This document shows positions 51,098 through 59,980 of a stretch of DNA of 64,000 nucleotides, one piece after another. The DNA lies in NCBI GenBank assembly GCA_001940645.1, contig MDVS01000056.1, positions 1 to 64,000 of the forward strand. The letters run 5' to 3'. Within the stretch, counting starts at the first letter, position 1. Each line of letters begins with the position of its first letter. This DNA is from Candidatus Heimdallarchaeota archaeon LC_3. Lineage in GTDB: Archaea; Asgardarchaeota; Heimdallarchaeia; Hodarchaeales; LC-3. The position numbers and the translations under genes are program-made. The notes under the pieces are model-generated. The model did no database searches and was not told the origin of the DNA. It worked only from the letters and a program-made list of their open reading frames with translations.

Positions 51098-52449
51098 TCC
51101 AAATAACAAAAAATATTGAGACTGAAATTATTCAAGAGATAATTACCGGATATACTTCTTGTAAGACGTTTTTTCTTACTCACACCAACAAAGATTATGA
51201 AATTCATACTAGAGCAAGAAAAGAATTCTTAATTACTCTTTGTCAGTCTTTCTATAATAAATTCAAGGATCATTCTGAATATTTCAGAGTAGGTGACGTT
51301 CAAAAGTTCTTTCAATCTAATTATTATATTCCTTTAAACTTTGGCAAGAATAATTTTGATTTTCCTCATACTTTTTCCGTTTTTATGGATCAAACTCAGG
51401 ATATTAATATTACACCCGTCTCTGTCTCTGGACTTCCGACCTTAGATGATTATATTAAAAGAGAGCAAAAAAATAAGACTTTAGTTGAATTTATTCTGGA
51501 ATTTTTAAGACGTTTGGATAGGGTAGTAATTGGTCTTAGAAAACGAGAAATAAAAGTTTTAGAAACTCTAACTGATAAAGATTTTTTATTTGATGATAGT
51601 AAAGGGAATAAAAGGACTGCTATTCCTACAAATGAAGAAATCCTTCAAAAATTAAAATTTCCGAAGAAAGGAGCTAAGAACATTGAGAGAGCAGAAATAT
51701 TATTAAGAAAGACAGGAATAATAGCTTTTCAAGGCTTATTTAATCTTAATCACATTGGATATTGCTACATATTCCAAGATAATCCCGATAATGTTATCAA
51801 TAAAGATATTTTTAATAATAGAAATATTAAGACACCACTAATTGAATGTATCCCTTTACCAGAAATAAAAAATTACTTTGAGCCCCCTTATACACAAATG
51901 ATTACAAATTGGTATTGGAATGTTAATTTACACCATTATCGAGCAGGTGAAGAGAATCCCTGGAAGGACTTTTCAATTCCAAATTTTCTAACAACAGACT
52001 CGTTTCCTAAAAAATGTGTCCATTGGCCTCTTAATTTAGATATCCCTCAAAATAGTGATTCTGATAAGAATTTCTTGCACTTTATTAATACTATCAAGTC
52101 AGATACCCTAATTATTGACAACATTCTTGACAGAAATGTTCATAAAAGCACCATTCTTAATAATGAGTTTCTTTCAAGCAATCATATGTATTTGTACCCC
52201 GTAATTAATAATATTGGTCTGGATTTTAAAGTATCTATCCGTTTTTCTACCAAGAAGAAAAATTTGTTTATGAATATTGTTAAGAGCTTATTACATTTTC
52301 CAATTGTTCATGTCTTCTCAAATGAAGAATTTGGAGAAGGATTAAGCTATATTCATGTTCCTCGTCATACTGTTAGTTATTTGTTTGAGGCATTTGAGGA
52401 TTTAAAAAGAGAATTGGCTTTTAAATCAAACATTCAGGTATTAATTTAG
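51094..52449 (+). CDS. Operon gene D: unknown 451-residue protein
   Basis: GTG 51094 overlaps the stop of gene C. The protein is soluble. Residues about 130-220 contain a charged helical pair that may be a winged helix (RRLDRVVIGLRKREIKVLET, then AIPTNEEILQKLKFPKKGAK, ERAEILLRKTGIIAFQGLFN). The C-terminal 250 residues are alpha/beta and unfamiliar, with a closing strand and helix (IVHVFSNEEFGEGLSYIHVP). No catalytic motif was found. As the largest product of the A-D operon it is likely its main actor. Confidence 0.6.
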   Translation: MIQITKNIETEIIQEIITGYTSCKTFFLTHTNKDYEIHTRARKEFLITLCQSFYNKFKDHSEYFRVGDVQKFFQSNYYIPLNFGKNNFDFPHTFSVFMDQTQDINITPVSVSGLPTLDDYIKREQKNKTLVEFILEFLRRLDRVVIGLRKREIKVLETLTDKDFLFDDSKGNKRTAIPTNEEILQKLKFPKKGAKNIERAEILLRKTGIIAFQGLFNLNHIGYCYIFQDNPDNVINKDIFNNRNIKTPLIECIPLPEIKNYFEPPYTQMITNWYWNVNLHHYRAGEENPWKDFSIPNFLTTDSFPKKCVHWPLNLDIPQNSDSDKNFLHFINTIKSDTLIIDNILDRNVHKSTILNNEFLSSNHMYLYPVINNIGLDFKVSIRFSTKKKNLFMNIVKSLLHFPIVHVFSNEEFGEGLSYIHVPRHTVSYLFEAFEDLKRELAFKSNIQVLI

Positions 52450-52696
52450 TAGATATTATTAATTCTTGCCTTATAAAGACAAATAATAGTATAATTCTAC
52501 TTATCTTTAAAAAAATTTTGAGGGGAGGGGAGAGCACCAATCCCTAAAAAGAAAGCTAGTGGTGAAATTATAGAAAACAATGTAGATTGTTTATTGTATC
52601 AGTAAATAATTTCTTGTTAATTAATAAATAACACAATTATTTCTTTTAATTCATGATTTTATATCGAAATGAGAAAATCTCAGATACTGTATTTAC

Positions 52697-52972
52697 TTAG
52701 TGTATATTATTCTTTTTTTTGTAATCGGGTTCAGATTTTGAAATAGTTAATGAATTTAACTTAGTTACTGTAAATTTTTCTATTCGTTTTTCAAATTCTT
52801 TCTGATCCACTTTTTTCGTTTTAAACAAACTTTTCAATTTCTGGTAATAATATTTTTTGTTTTTCTTTATTGATTCCATAGTATCACGGTAATCTATCAG
52901 ATATCCTAGAAGAGACGATCCAATTAGTAGTATTAGTGCTAGAATTAATATTTCCAAATGCAATTTGATCAC
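52697..52972 (-). CDS. Small membrane-anchored partner of the pseudo-GTPase
   Basis: 91 residues from GTG 52972: one N-terminal membrane helix (LEILILALILLIGSSLLGYL) followed by a charged, partly coiled-coil cytoplasmic part (KKYYYQKLKSLFKTKKVDQK). It begins three bases after the stop of the GTPase-like gene, so they are surely one operon. A role as a membrane dock for the GTPase-like protein is an inference. Confidence 0.55.
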   Translation of the reverse strand: MIKLHLEILILALILLIGSSLLGYLIDYRDTMESIKKNKKYYYQKLKSLFKTKKVDQKEFEKRIEKFTVTKLNSLTISKSEPDYKKKNNIH

Positions 52973-52975
52973 AAA

Positions 52976-53524
52976 CTATTTTTCAATAAGTAAATTTTTG
53001 AGATATATTTTTCCTAAGTATTCAAAAACAGAATCTACTGTTAGATCCGATAGTTCTTCTATTTCAGAATAATATACCTCATTTCCATTTGAGTGTATAT
53101 TACTATTTAATTTCTTAATTTGGTCTGATATTTCTTTTCTTGTTTCTTTATAGATCTTTTCGCTTATCTGACTAGTTTTCAATCCTATTACAACGATTGG
53201 AATTGGTTTTCCGATTTTAGACCAAATTTCTTTAATCCATTTTATACATTTGTCAAATGTAGTCTTATTAGTAACATCAAACACCATTATCCCTCCTATA
53301 GATCCAAGAAAAAAGACATTTCTTTGTGTTTCTAACTCTATTTTAGAAGTGAATTCCCAAAGTTGAAATTTTATAGCTTTATCTTGTATTTTTTCTTCTC
53401 TTAGTGAAATTTGAAATATTTCTTTTACTGGTGATCCTTTAGGATATTCTGCTAGTATTCCATGAAATTTCATAATTGTTTTTCTATCAATTACTTCTTG
53501 ATCGCTCATTAATATCAGTTTCAT
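52976..53524 (-). CDS. Ras-like small GTPase-fold protein with degraded G motifs (pseudo-GTPase)
   Basis: The fold pattern is that of a Rab/Ras protein: strand MKLILMSD, strand IKFQLWEFTS, then GGIMVFDVTNKTTFDKCIKW and IPIVVIGLKTSQ. All nucleotide motifs are altered. The P-loop (SDQEVIDRKT) is two residues too long though it keeps Lys-Thr, the G3 D-x-x-G is EFTS, and the G4 N-K-x-D is LKTS. It probably cannot bind or hydrolyse GTP normally. The start ATG 53524 is preferred over 53533 because Ras-like chains begin this way and a TATA box lies about 25 bases upstream. Small GTPases and relatives are abundant in Asgard archaea. Confidence 0.62.
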   Translation of the reverse strand: MKLILMSDQEVIDRKTIMKFHGILAEYPKGSPVKEIFQISLREEKIQDKAIKFQLWEFTSKIELETQRNVFFLGSIGGIMVFDVTNKTTFDKCIKWIKEIWSKIGKPIPIVVIGLKTSQISEKIYKETRKEISDQIKKLNSNIHSNGNEVYYSEIEELSDLTVDSVFEYLGKIYLKNLLIEK

Positions 53525-53546
53525 TAAATACATGCGTTTTTAGACC

Positions 53547-53575
53547 TTTTTTATATTAATGCGTCATTAATGCGT
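53547..53575 (-). promoter_or_regulatory. TATA box and two 11-bp direct repeats before the pseudo-GTPase operon
   Basis: On the minus strand ATTAATATAAAAA (around 53547-53558) is a good TATA box about 25 bases from ATG 53524. Immediately upstream, ATTAATGCGTC occurs twice in tandem (53554-53564 and 53565-53575). This is a plausible operator. Confidence 0.5.
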
Positions 53576-53709
53576 CATTACAAAATAATTCTCTGGATTT
53601 TTTCCTTCCTTTATCCCTTGATAGACCTCTTCTGTAATATATCTCACAGTTCTTCCCTTACTGTTTTTCTTCGCATGAAGCTATAAACTATATAACTGGA
53701 GAATCCTAT

Positions 53710-54027
53710 TTGACAGATATATCTATTTACTATAACGAAATTGCTTTTGGAATAGAATATATAGATCACACATTCAGTGATAATAGTACTTCTGCTTATT
53801 TTCTACTAATTTTTCAAAGAGAAGATGTAATTATCCATGATTTTGATCATTTGGTCTCAAATAGCATTGATCAAATATCCGTATTTGATCATAAAGTGTT
53901 AATTTGGGGAGAAAATGGCTTTTATTTGAGAGACACTGATTCAAATTTTTTCATGCTTTTATTAATCCCACACATTGCTTTTCCAATTGTCTGCAAACGG
54001 TTGAGTGATTTTGTCAACGATTTTTAA
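53710..54027 (+). CDS. Hypothetical protein overlapping the next gene's 3' end
   Basis: 105 residues from TTG 53710, with GGAGAA upstream. The sequence is a plausible beta-rich protein (YNEIAFGIEYIDHTFSDNST; FLLIFQREDVIIHDFDHLVS; VLIWGENGFYLRDTDSNFF). Its last 66 bases overlap the convergent gene, which is common in compact genomes. Not recognised. Confidence 0.42.
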   Translation: MTDISIYYNEIAFGIEYIDHTFSDNSTSAYFLLIFQREDVIIHDFDHLVSNSIDQISVFDHKVLIWGENGFYLRDTDSNFFMLLLIPHIAFPIVCKRLSDFVNDF

Positions 54028-55251
54028 TCTTGACTCAACGTTTGTTAAATTCCACAATATTTCGATTTTTTCGGAACTTAATTGATATTTCCCAGATTTA
54101 TCCTTTATGATTTCATATTCTGTTAGTTGATGCACAAGCTCTCCGTTGAACAGGTATATACTGATTATTAATATTACAAAGATTGCAGTTTGGAAAATTA
54201 TTAGAAAAGTTTGTCCCCACAAGTAAAAAGTACTTAATCCAAATACTAGTGATAATATTATTAATTCAAGTAATAATAGTGTTAATAGGCATTTTACTGG
54301 TAATATTATTGAATTTTTTCTTTTTGCTTCATTTATTGAATGCCATGTATTCCTGATTTCAAATCTTGGTCTAAGTTTATATTCCTCTGGTTGTGGGGTC
54401 CATGATCCTACTGTGTAATGGCTCCTATCATAGTACACCTTTTCTATTCGCCAATTTTCAGGTATTGAGTCTTCTTTTTCGTTTATTTTTTCTAGATATA
54501 CCCATATTGGTGCATAATCCATCGAATGTATTGAGAAGAAGCTTTTAATAATAGGAATATTTGTCAATTTCAACTTTTCTAAGACAATTAAGAAAAATCG
54601 TAGAATCAGCAGTATTACTAACAGAATTGAGATTTTTGGTAAATATATCTCCGTATTTGTTTCTGTGATAATCCATTGATATCCTCCTCCATCAAACTTT
54701 TCATCAAAGTCAAAGACGGAGACTATCAAATAAGCGAATCCGACGAATAATAGTGTTATTCTATGTGAAAAGAGATTATACTTATAGTAATAATAGATAT
54801 TGATAATTCCCACAGTTATCAGATATGTAGAGACTATTATGACTGAAACTTCTGCCCAATTTCTTGAATTTTCTTTGACACTAGAGAAGATTACCACTCC
54901 TAGGATTGCTATTAGTGCTAATACCACACTATAAACCGTAGTCACAAATGATCTCTGTTCTGTCCAGATCATTAATAATTGCAATACTCGTTTTTTTCCA
55001 TCACTTGAAGCGACCAAATCATATTGTGTTCCTCCCCAATTTATTTTTCTAACCTCATTTTTTAATTCATAGCCAACAGTATTCACTACTGGTAAAAATA
55101 TCTTAGCAAATCGCCTTTTTTCTTCTTTATCCCCGAGTATCTTTCCCTCGACACTATACTTCTGATAATCTTTATCATCTGGTTTTTTAGATTTTATTTT
55201 ATTAACGGCCTCTTCTAATGCTTTGCTAGGCCATAACGGGTCGATACTCAT
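53962..55251 (-). CDS. Multi-pass membrane protein with soluble N-terminal and central parts
   Basis: 429 residues with about six to seven hydrophobic helices: about 100-120, 130-150, 160-175 and 200-220 in the first group, and about 325-350 and 355-375 in the second. A soluble loop lies between them (YAPIWVYLEKINEKEDSIPE, then WRIEKVYYDRSHY). The N-terminal 90 residues hold a small domain (FAKIFLPVVNTVGYELKNEV). No transporter family recognised. It is downstream of the DUF362 gene 55297-56343 on the same strand by 45 bases, so the two are probably one operon. Confidence 0.58.
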   Translation of the reverse strand: MSIDPLWPSKALEEAVNKIKSKKPDDKDYQKYSVEGKILGDKEEKRRFAKIFLPVVNTVGYELKNEVRKINWGGTQYDLVASSDGKKRVLQLLMIWTEQRSFVTTVYSVVLALIAILGVVIFSSVKENSRNWAEVSVIIVSTYLITVGIINIYYYYKYNLFSHRITLLFVGFAYLIVSVFDFDEKFDGGGYQWIITETNTEIYLPKISILLVILLILRFFLIVLEKLKLTNIPIIKSFFSIHSMDYAPIWVYLEKINEKEDSIPENWRIEKVYYDRSHYTVGSWTPQPEEYKLRPRFEIRNTWHSINEAKRKNSIILPVKCLLTLLLLELIILSLVFGLSTFYLWGQTFLIIFQTAIFVILIISIYLFNGELVHQLTEYEIIKDKSGKYQLSSEKIEILWNLTNVESRLKIVDKITQPFADNWKSNVWD

Positions 55252-55296
55252 ATTTTTTCACTTTGTCTTTTCATTCAATTTTTTAATTCTTTTTAT

Positions 55297-56343
55297 TCAA
55301 AATCCCATTCTAGAAAGTACTTTTTGCAGGGGAACCATTAATTTTCTTAATGCTTGTGCAAAACAAGCTATCGTTCTTACTTCAAAATATGGATCCATGT
55401 CACTGCTGATAAAACCCAATAAATTAGATATATTGTAGAATTCTTCTCCTATATCTAATGCTTTATCCATTCCTGGAGGAACATTCCGCCAATTCTCATA
55501 TTCAGATAGGTCTCCTACTCTTTCTATTTCAGGTAAACCAAATGCATCTACTGCCTTGTTAAAGATCCTACTTACAACAGGATTTAATCCCATCTTTTCT
55601 GCTCCTACTGCCTCTACGGCAATGATATTCTCTCCCCCGATGATAGTCTCAGTATCCACCGGTGTTTCATCTGATTTTAGTCCCCAGATCCCATCTGCAC
55701 TAATAAAGGCATCTATGAGGCCATAATGACAAGGAAAATGCTTTAACATTTCGATTGTAGGCCAATCAAACTCTCTTATCTTATGATATTCCTTAAATTT
55801 ATTTTGAAGGGGAGTGCATCCATAAAGATTTTTGATGGTTAAAGTGAAGTAACAGGAAAAATGAGTTTTATTTTTCGCAAATGAAATTCTAAAATCCGCG
55901 TCCCGCCACGTAGGCCCTACCCAATGTTTTCCTAATCTGTTTTTGTAATCATATTTTGCTTTCTCTTTAGTTAAATCTACAATTCTGTAGTTTTTTGATG
56001 AATATCCAAAATAATCAGCTACTTTTGTTACATCGCGATTCTTAAACCAATTAGAAAAGACATTTTGTGACTCTACTATCGCAATATTTGTGTAACCCTT
56101 CTCAATTATTTTGTCTACTAAATGTTCTACTAACGATGGATCTGTAATTGTTGATGGATCTCTTTTCGAATACCCCATCATTATATTGGGTTTAATAGCA
56201 ATTAAGAATTGATCCTGCGATTTTTTTGTCTCAGCTAATCTTTTGTCAAGAATTTCAAAAAAGTTTGATTCTTCTAATACTGAATCAAGTAGATTTTCCT
56301 TTTCTTCACCTGATTTCACAACTACTCTTGTATTGGAGGACAT
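55297..56343 (-). CDS. DUF362 family protein
   Basis: 348 residues with the DUF362 pattern: IAIKPNIMMGYSKRDPSTIT (the N-terminal K-P-N/K-A-N strand), a Rossmann-like stretch (YTNIAIVESQNVFSNWFKNR), FRISFAKNKTHFSCYFTLTI and LTIKNLYGC. The two cysteines there are conserved in many members but the ferredoxin-type cluster of some DUF362 proteins is absent. The biochemical role of DUF362 is unsettled. It pairs with the membrane protein 53962 and lies head-to-head with a second DUF362 protein (56593), so both share the gap 56344-56592 as promoter region. Confidence 0.85.
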   Translation of the reverse strand: MSSNTRVVVKSGEEKENLLDSVLEESNFFEILDKRLAETKKSQDQFLIAIKPNIMMGYSKRDPSTITDPSLVEHLVDKIIEKGYTNIAIVESQNVFSNWFKNRDVTKVADYFGYSSKNYRIVDLTKEKAKYDYKNRLGKHWVGPTWRDADFRISFAKNKTHFSCYFTLTIKNLYGCTPLQNKFKEYHKIREFDWPTIEMLKHFPCHYGLIDAFISADGIWGLKSDETPVDTETIIGGENIIAVEAVGAEKMGLNPVVSRIFNKAVDAFGLPEIERVGDLSEYENWRNVPPGMDKALDIGEEFYNISNLLGFISSDMDPYFEVRTIACFAQALRKLMVPLQKVLSRMGF

Positions 56344-56592
56344 TTTGATTTCCGAAATGAATTTTATGTGTTTATAATAATTTCATCCCTAGATTTAGGT
56401 ATCCTTATAAAATTTACTCCTATTTCTGTCCATAATATTTATAAAGGATGATGATCTCAGCATTTGTAATTCTGATTTTACAAAACTTCTCTAAATTATC
56501 AAGAAATAGTTAAATAATCTTAAATCCAAAAAATATTAAAATATTGTAATAGTATCGAAAAGCAATTTTTATTCAAGCGTGGAGTTGGCACA

Positions 56593-58983
56593 GTGTCTCT
56601 TTTTCTTAATCCTATTTTACTTATTCTATTAGGTGCATTACTATATTTAGTAAAAATAAAATTAGATCTTTCTGGGCAAATAACTAGAATCATTGGTATT
56701 CTTATTTTTTTTAGTTTTTCAGTGTTATCAATTTTGTTATTTGTTGATTTCATTGTTTGGCCCGCAAATCTTTTTGATCTTACTTCTCCATTTTTTGAAT
56801 TTATTAGTGGAAAAGAATGGATGCTCCACAGTGATCTTACAGGTATTTCTGATATAAATCTTGTTCTATTTTGTTTTCTTATTCTTCTTTACGCATTTTG
56901 GCTGTTTTTAGGGTATGAGATTGTTCGTTCAATCCACAGACCCGATGAAATTATCATTGTTTCAACTAAAGAATTTTCCACAAAGGATGTTAACTCGCGA
57001 TTAAGACTAAAACCTTTTTCTGATGATCCCATGGTGGCTGTTATTCGGCATGAAAATCCCAGAACAGCCTTGTTAAATGCCTTAAATCGCATTGGAGGCA
57101 TAAAAAACTATATTAAATCTAAAGATTTGGTAGTCATTAAAGCAAACATCTGCGGTGGAAATCCATTAATCAGAGGATCATATACTAGTATTGATGTCGT
57201 AGATGAGTTAGTAAAAGAAATTCGGAGAGCAGGGGGAAATCCTGTGGTAGTTGATTCAGATATGATCTGGACGGATTTCAAACCGGTAGCAGAAGCTCAA
57301 GGATGGCTTGAATGGGGGGAAAAAAACGATGTTCCAATTGTCAATCTTAAAAAAACTGGATGTGTTTACTTTAAATTTGAATCCTTTAATATTTTAAGCA
57401 AACATCGAATAGCTATTTCTAAATTATTGATAGATGCTGACGTGATAATTTCATTTCCAACCATGAAAACCCATTTGCTTACTAATGTAACTCTGGGGAT
57501 GAAAAATATGTATGGAACATTCCCTACTGGAGAAAAAGCTAAATTTCATGAATTTGGAATTGAAAAAGTTATTGTGGGAATGATTTCAGCTTTTACTCCT
57601 ACATTAACGATTATTGATGGAAGCATTGGCGGAGAATCGATAGGGCCCTTATCTTGTAGACCAGTCAATGCCAATCTAATTATTGCCAGTAATGATGTAG
57701 TTGCTGCTGACGCAATTGCTTCACAAATTATTGGTTATGATCCACAAACTGATATTGAGCACATTAAACAAGCAATAGAACTTAAGGTTGGAAAAACAGT
57801 GAATTTTTCCTTATCTCAAATTGAAGGTGATTCTTATGAAAAAGATGGTCAATGGGTGAAACCAGATCCTGCGGTTTGTGAATCATATAATGAATTACTT
57901 TCTGCGTTTCTGCAATTTCCAGGAGCGAAAAAATTTACAAATGCTGCTGCCGATTTCGTTTTGTACGACTTGGCAAGTTTTCCTTTTGTAGCTAATATTA
58001 CTCCAGTTTTTTTAGGAGTATTCTCTGATGCATTAGGAGGAGTTTTAAGAATTTTTAATGGAAAACCGCGTGGAGGAAGAAAAAGAAAGCGATTATCAGA
58101 AAAATTTCGCGAAAGAGCTACAAATAATGAAGATTTATTCACAGAAGAATTAGACAATGTCATCAATGAAATAAAAATAATTGACAAAAAAAACTCATTT
58201 CTTCTCTCAATTCTATTTATATCCTTAACTCTATTCGGGTTTGTTATTGGAGGATTTTGGAATAAGACCCTATCAAATTTTAATGCGGGTGAAGGGGTAT
58301 TATATATTTTAATCTTTATACTCGGATTAATCTTATGTTTCATAATATTTTTACTTTATGGAATGAATCTTGACCAAAAAGCGTTACTAGTGATATTGAT
58401 ATTTTCCTCTACATTTGCACTAGTTCAAGAATTTCTTTTAAGTTCTGCCACCTATATTATTTATTTAGATGATCAATTAATATCTCTATTATTTTCTGTT
58501 CTAGGATATCCACTATTTATTGGCATCATTATTGGAATAAGCAACTATATATTAAAATATATTTATATACCTGATGTAAAGAGCACTTGGATTAATATCT
58601 CACCAGTTTTAGTCTTGATAGCAATCATTCCAATAGCTCTGTACTTCGATGAATCGATAACTTTGTTTTCCAATTCAAATTTATTGGTCGTCTTAGGTAT
58701 TATTTTAACATTAGTTATTCTTCCGAGTTTTTCTATTTTTTATGCTATAAATCATTCTTTTAGACAAAATTTGGTATTAATAATAATTAGCCTTATTATG
58801 GGAACAATAATGGAAATGCTAGGTTTTCTCGTTGGATACTGGTCTTACGATGCTATAAATGTTCCAATGTCAATCATTATATTATGGGGCGTACGAACAT
58901 TGGCAGTTATGGGATTATTGTCAGCCTTTCATATTGAGATTCTTTCGTACGGAAAATTAAAAAGATTAAAAGATCTTTTCTAA
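56593..58983 (+). CDS. DUF362 domain embedded in a multi-pass membrane protein
   Basis: 796 residues: three N-terminal membrane helices (about 4-22, 32-55, 93-112), a DUF362 domain (about 140-460) and about eight further helices (540-790). The DUF362 part is marked by VVIKANICGGNPLIRGSYTS, GGNPVVVDSDMIW, FPTMKTHLLTNVTLGMKNMY and LTIIDGSIGGES. The gap between is a short helical linker rich in Lys/Arg (GKPRGGRKRKRLSEKF). The fusion places the DUF362 activity at the membrane, and the neighbouring multi-pass protein 59007-59633 may belong to the same complex. GTG 56593 is the start. The DUF362 call is certain; the function is not known. Confidence 0.8.
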   Translation: MSLFLNPILLILLGALLYLVKIKLDLSGQITRIIGILIFFSFSVLSILLFVDFIVWPANLFDLTSPFFEFISGKEWMLHSDLTGISDINLVLFCFLILLYAFWLFLGYEIVRSIHRPDEIIIVSTKEFSTKDVNSRLRLKPFSDDPMVAVIRHENPRTALLNALNRIGGIKNYIKSKDLVVIKANICGGNPLIRGSYTSIDVVDELVKEIRRAGGNPVVVDSDMIWTDFKPVAEAQGWLEWGEKNDVPIVNLKKTGCVYFKFESFNILSKHRIAISKLLIDADVIISFPTMKTHLLTNVTLGMKNMYGTFPTGEKAKFHEFGIEKVIVGMISAFTPTLTIIDGSIGGESIGPLSCRPVNANLIIASNDVVAADAIASQIIGYDPQTDIEHIKQAIELKVGKTVNFSLSQIEGDSYEKDGQWVKPDPAVCESYNELLSAFLQFPGAKKFTNAAADFVLYDLASFPFVANITPVFLGVFSDALGGVLRIFNGKPRGGRKRKRLSEKFRERATNNEDLFTEELDNVINEIKIIDKKNSFLLSILFISLTLFGFVIGGFWNKTLSNFNAGEGVLYILIFILGLILCFIIFLLYGMNLDQKALLVILIFSSTFALVQEFLLSSATYIIYLDDQLISLLFSVLGYPLFIGIIIGISNYILKYIYIPDVKSTWINISPVLVLIAIIPIALYFDESITLFSNSNLLVVLGIILTLVILPSFSIFYAINHSFRQNLVLIIISLIMGTIMEMLGFLVGYWSYDAINVPMSIIILWGVRTLAVMGLLSAFHIEILSYGKLKRLKDLF

Positions 58984-59006
58984 ATAAAATCTTAATAATC
59001 TATAGG

Positions 59007-59633
59007 TTATGTATTAATAGATTGTTTTCCTTCAGTATAACAATAGTATAATATATAGAATAAGGGAATAAGATCCACAGATCCTGCAATTAATGCGGCA
59101 TAGAATAATGGTGAATCTAATAGGAATTCAGCGTTGCTTGTTGACCATTCACTATATGTTCCAACATAAAACGATCTATCTTGGAGAATTAGCAAAAATA
59201 TTATTAACAAAACGGAGACCACGATTGCTATAATTATTGGATAATTATCCTTGTTTCTTTTAATTAACATCTGTGCTAAGAGAAAACCCAATAGGATTGC
59301 AATAATAAGAAACATAGCTTCAAACCATATTAAATAACCTGGTAAAGACTCCGGAGGTAAGAAATACATAGTATTCCAGAAAGGCCACTCAAACTGGAAC
59401 CACATCGTTGAAGGGGCGTAAAAAATAGCCATCCAGAGCGCTGATAAAAACAAATATTTGTTTGAAAATAGATTCTGTTCATTTTTTAATTGTTTTTTTG
59501 CAGAATAAGCAATTAACAATCCTACAACAAAACCCATGGTTAAATCAAAGGGTATCATGATTTTTTCACTCAATTCACTTTTTATATGACATTCTTTTCC
59601 ATCAAAAGAATAGGAACAGAGATGAATTATCAT
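59007..59633 (-). CDS. Six-helix membrane protein
   Basis: 208 residues from ATG 59633 with about six hydrophobic helices (for example IPFDLTMGFVVGLLIAYSAK, ALWMAIFYAPSTMWFQFEWP, EAMFLIIAILLGFLLAQMLI, FYAALIAGSVDLIPLFYILY). Aromatic residues line the turns. It converges on the DUF362 membrane protein with 23 bases between stops. No family recognised; a carotenoid-cyclase-like appearance of the helices is noted but not strong. Confidence 0.55.
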   Translation of the reverse strand: MIIHLCSYSFDGKECHIKSELSEKIMIPFDLTMGFVVGLLIAYSAKKQLKNEQNLFSNKYLFLSALWMAIFYAPSTMWFQFEWPFWNTMYFLPPESLPGYLIWFEAMFLIIAILLGFLLAQMLIKRNKDNYPIIIAIVVSVLLIIFLLILQDRSFYVGTYSEWSTSNAEFLLDSPLFYAALIAGSVDLIPLFYILYYCYTEGKQSINT

Positions 59634-59980
59634 CTTATAAAATGTACAGTAAAAGACCTTATAATTATTTTTAGTTAATTTTAGAGCTTTATTAAGCGGT
59701 TTGCAGCGATAAATTCAAAATAAATAAAAATTTCAACTAGATTTACAGATAGACATAAATTATTCATTATTTGTTGAATGTAGCAAAACATTTATCTGAT
59801 GATTTTATTGATGCATTTGACGAGTTTGAAAGAAATACAGGATCAAAATATTGAAAATGATATATCTTGGATAATGACTTTTATTTTAGAAATTGGGTGA
59901 ATTAACACTGTCTTTTACCGTTAGTCTTCTCAAATTCGATTACCAATGTAGAAAATACACTAGGATGAAGATATAGTAAA
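59634..59980. other. Intergenic with a small remnant
   Basis: A 26-codon frame from TTG (about 59774) reads MNVAKHLSDDFIDAFDEFER and stops; it may be a relic. The ATG 59981 follows GATGAAGATATAGTAAA. Confidence 0.3.

Noticed and set aside
57849..58343. Leftward frame of 164 codons
   Set aside because: Lies inside the DUF362 membrane gene and shows no family or start signal.
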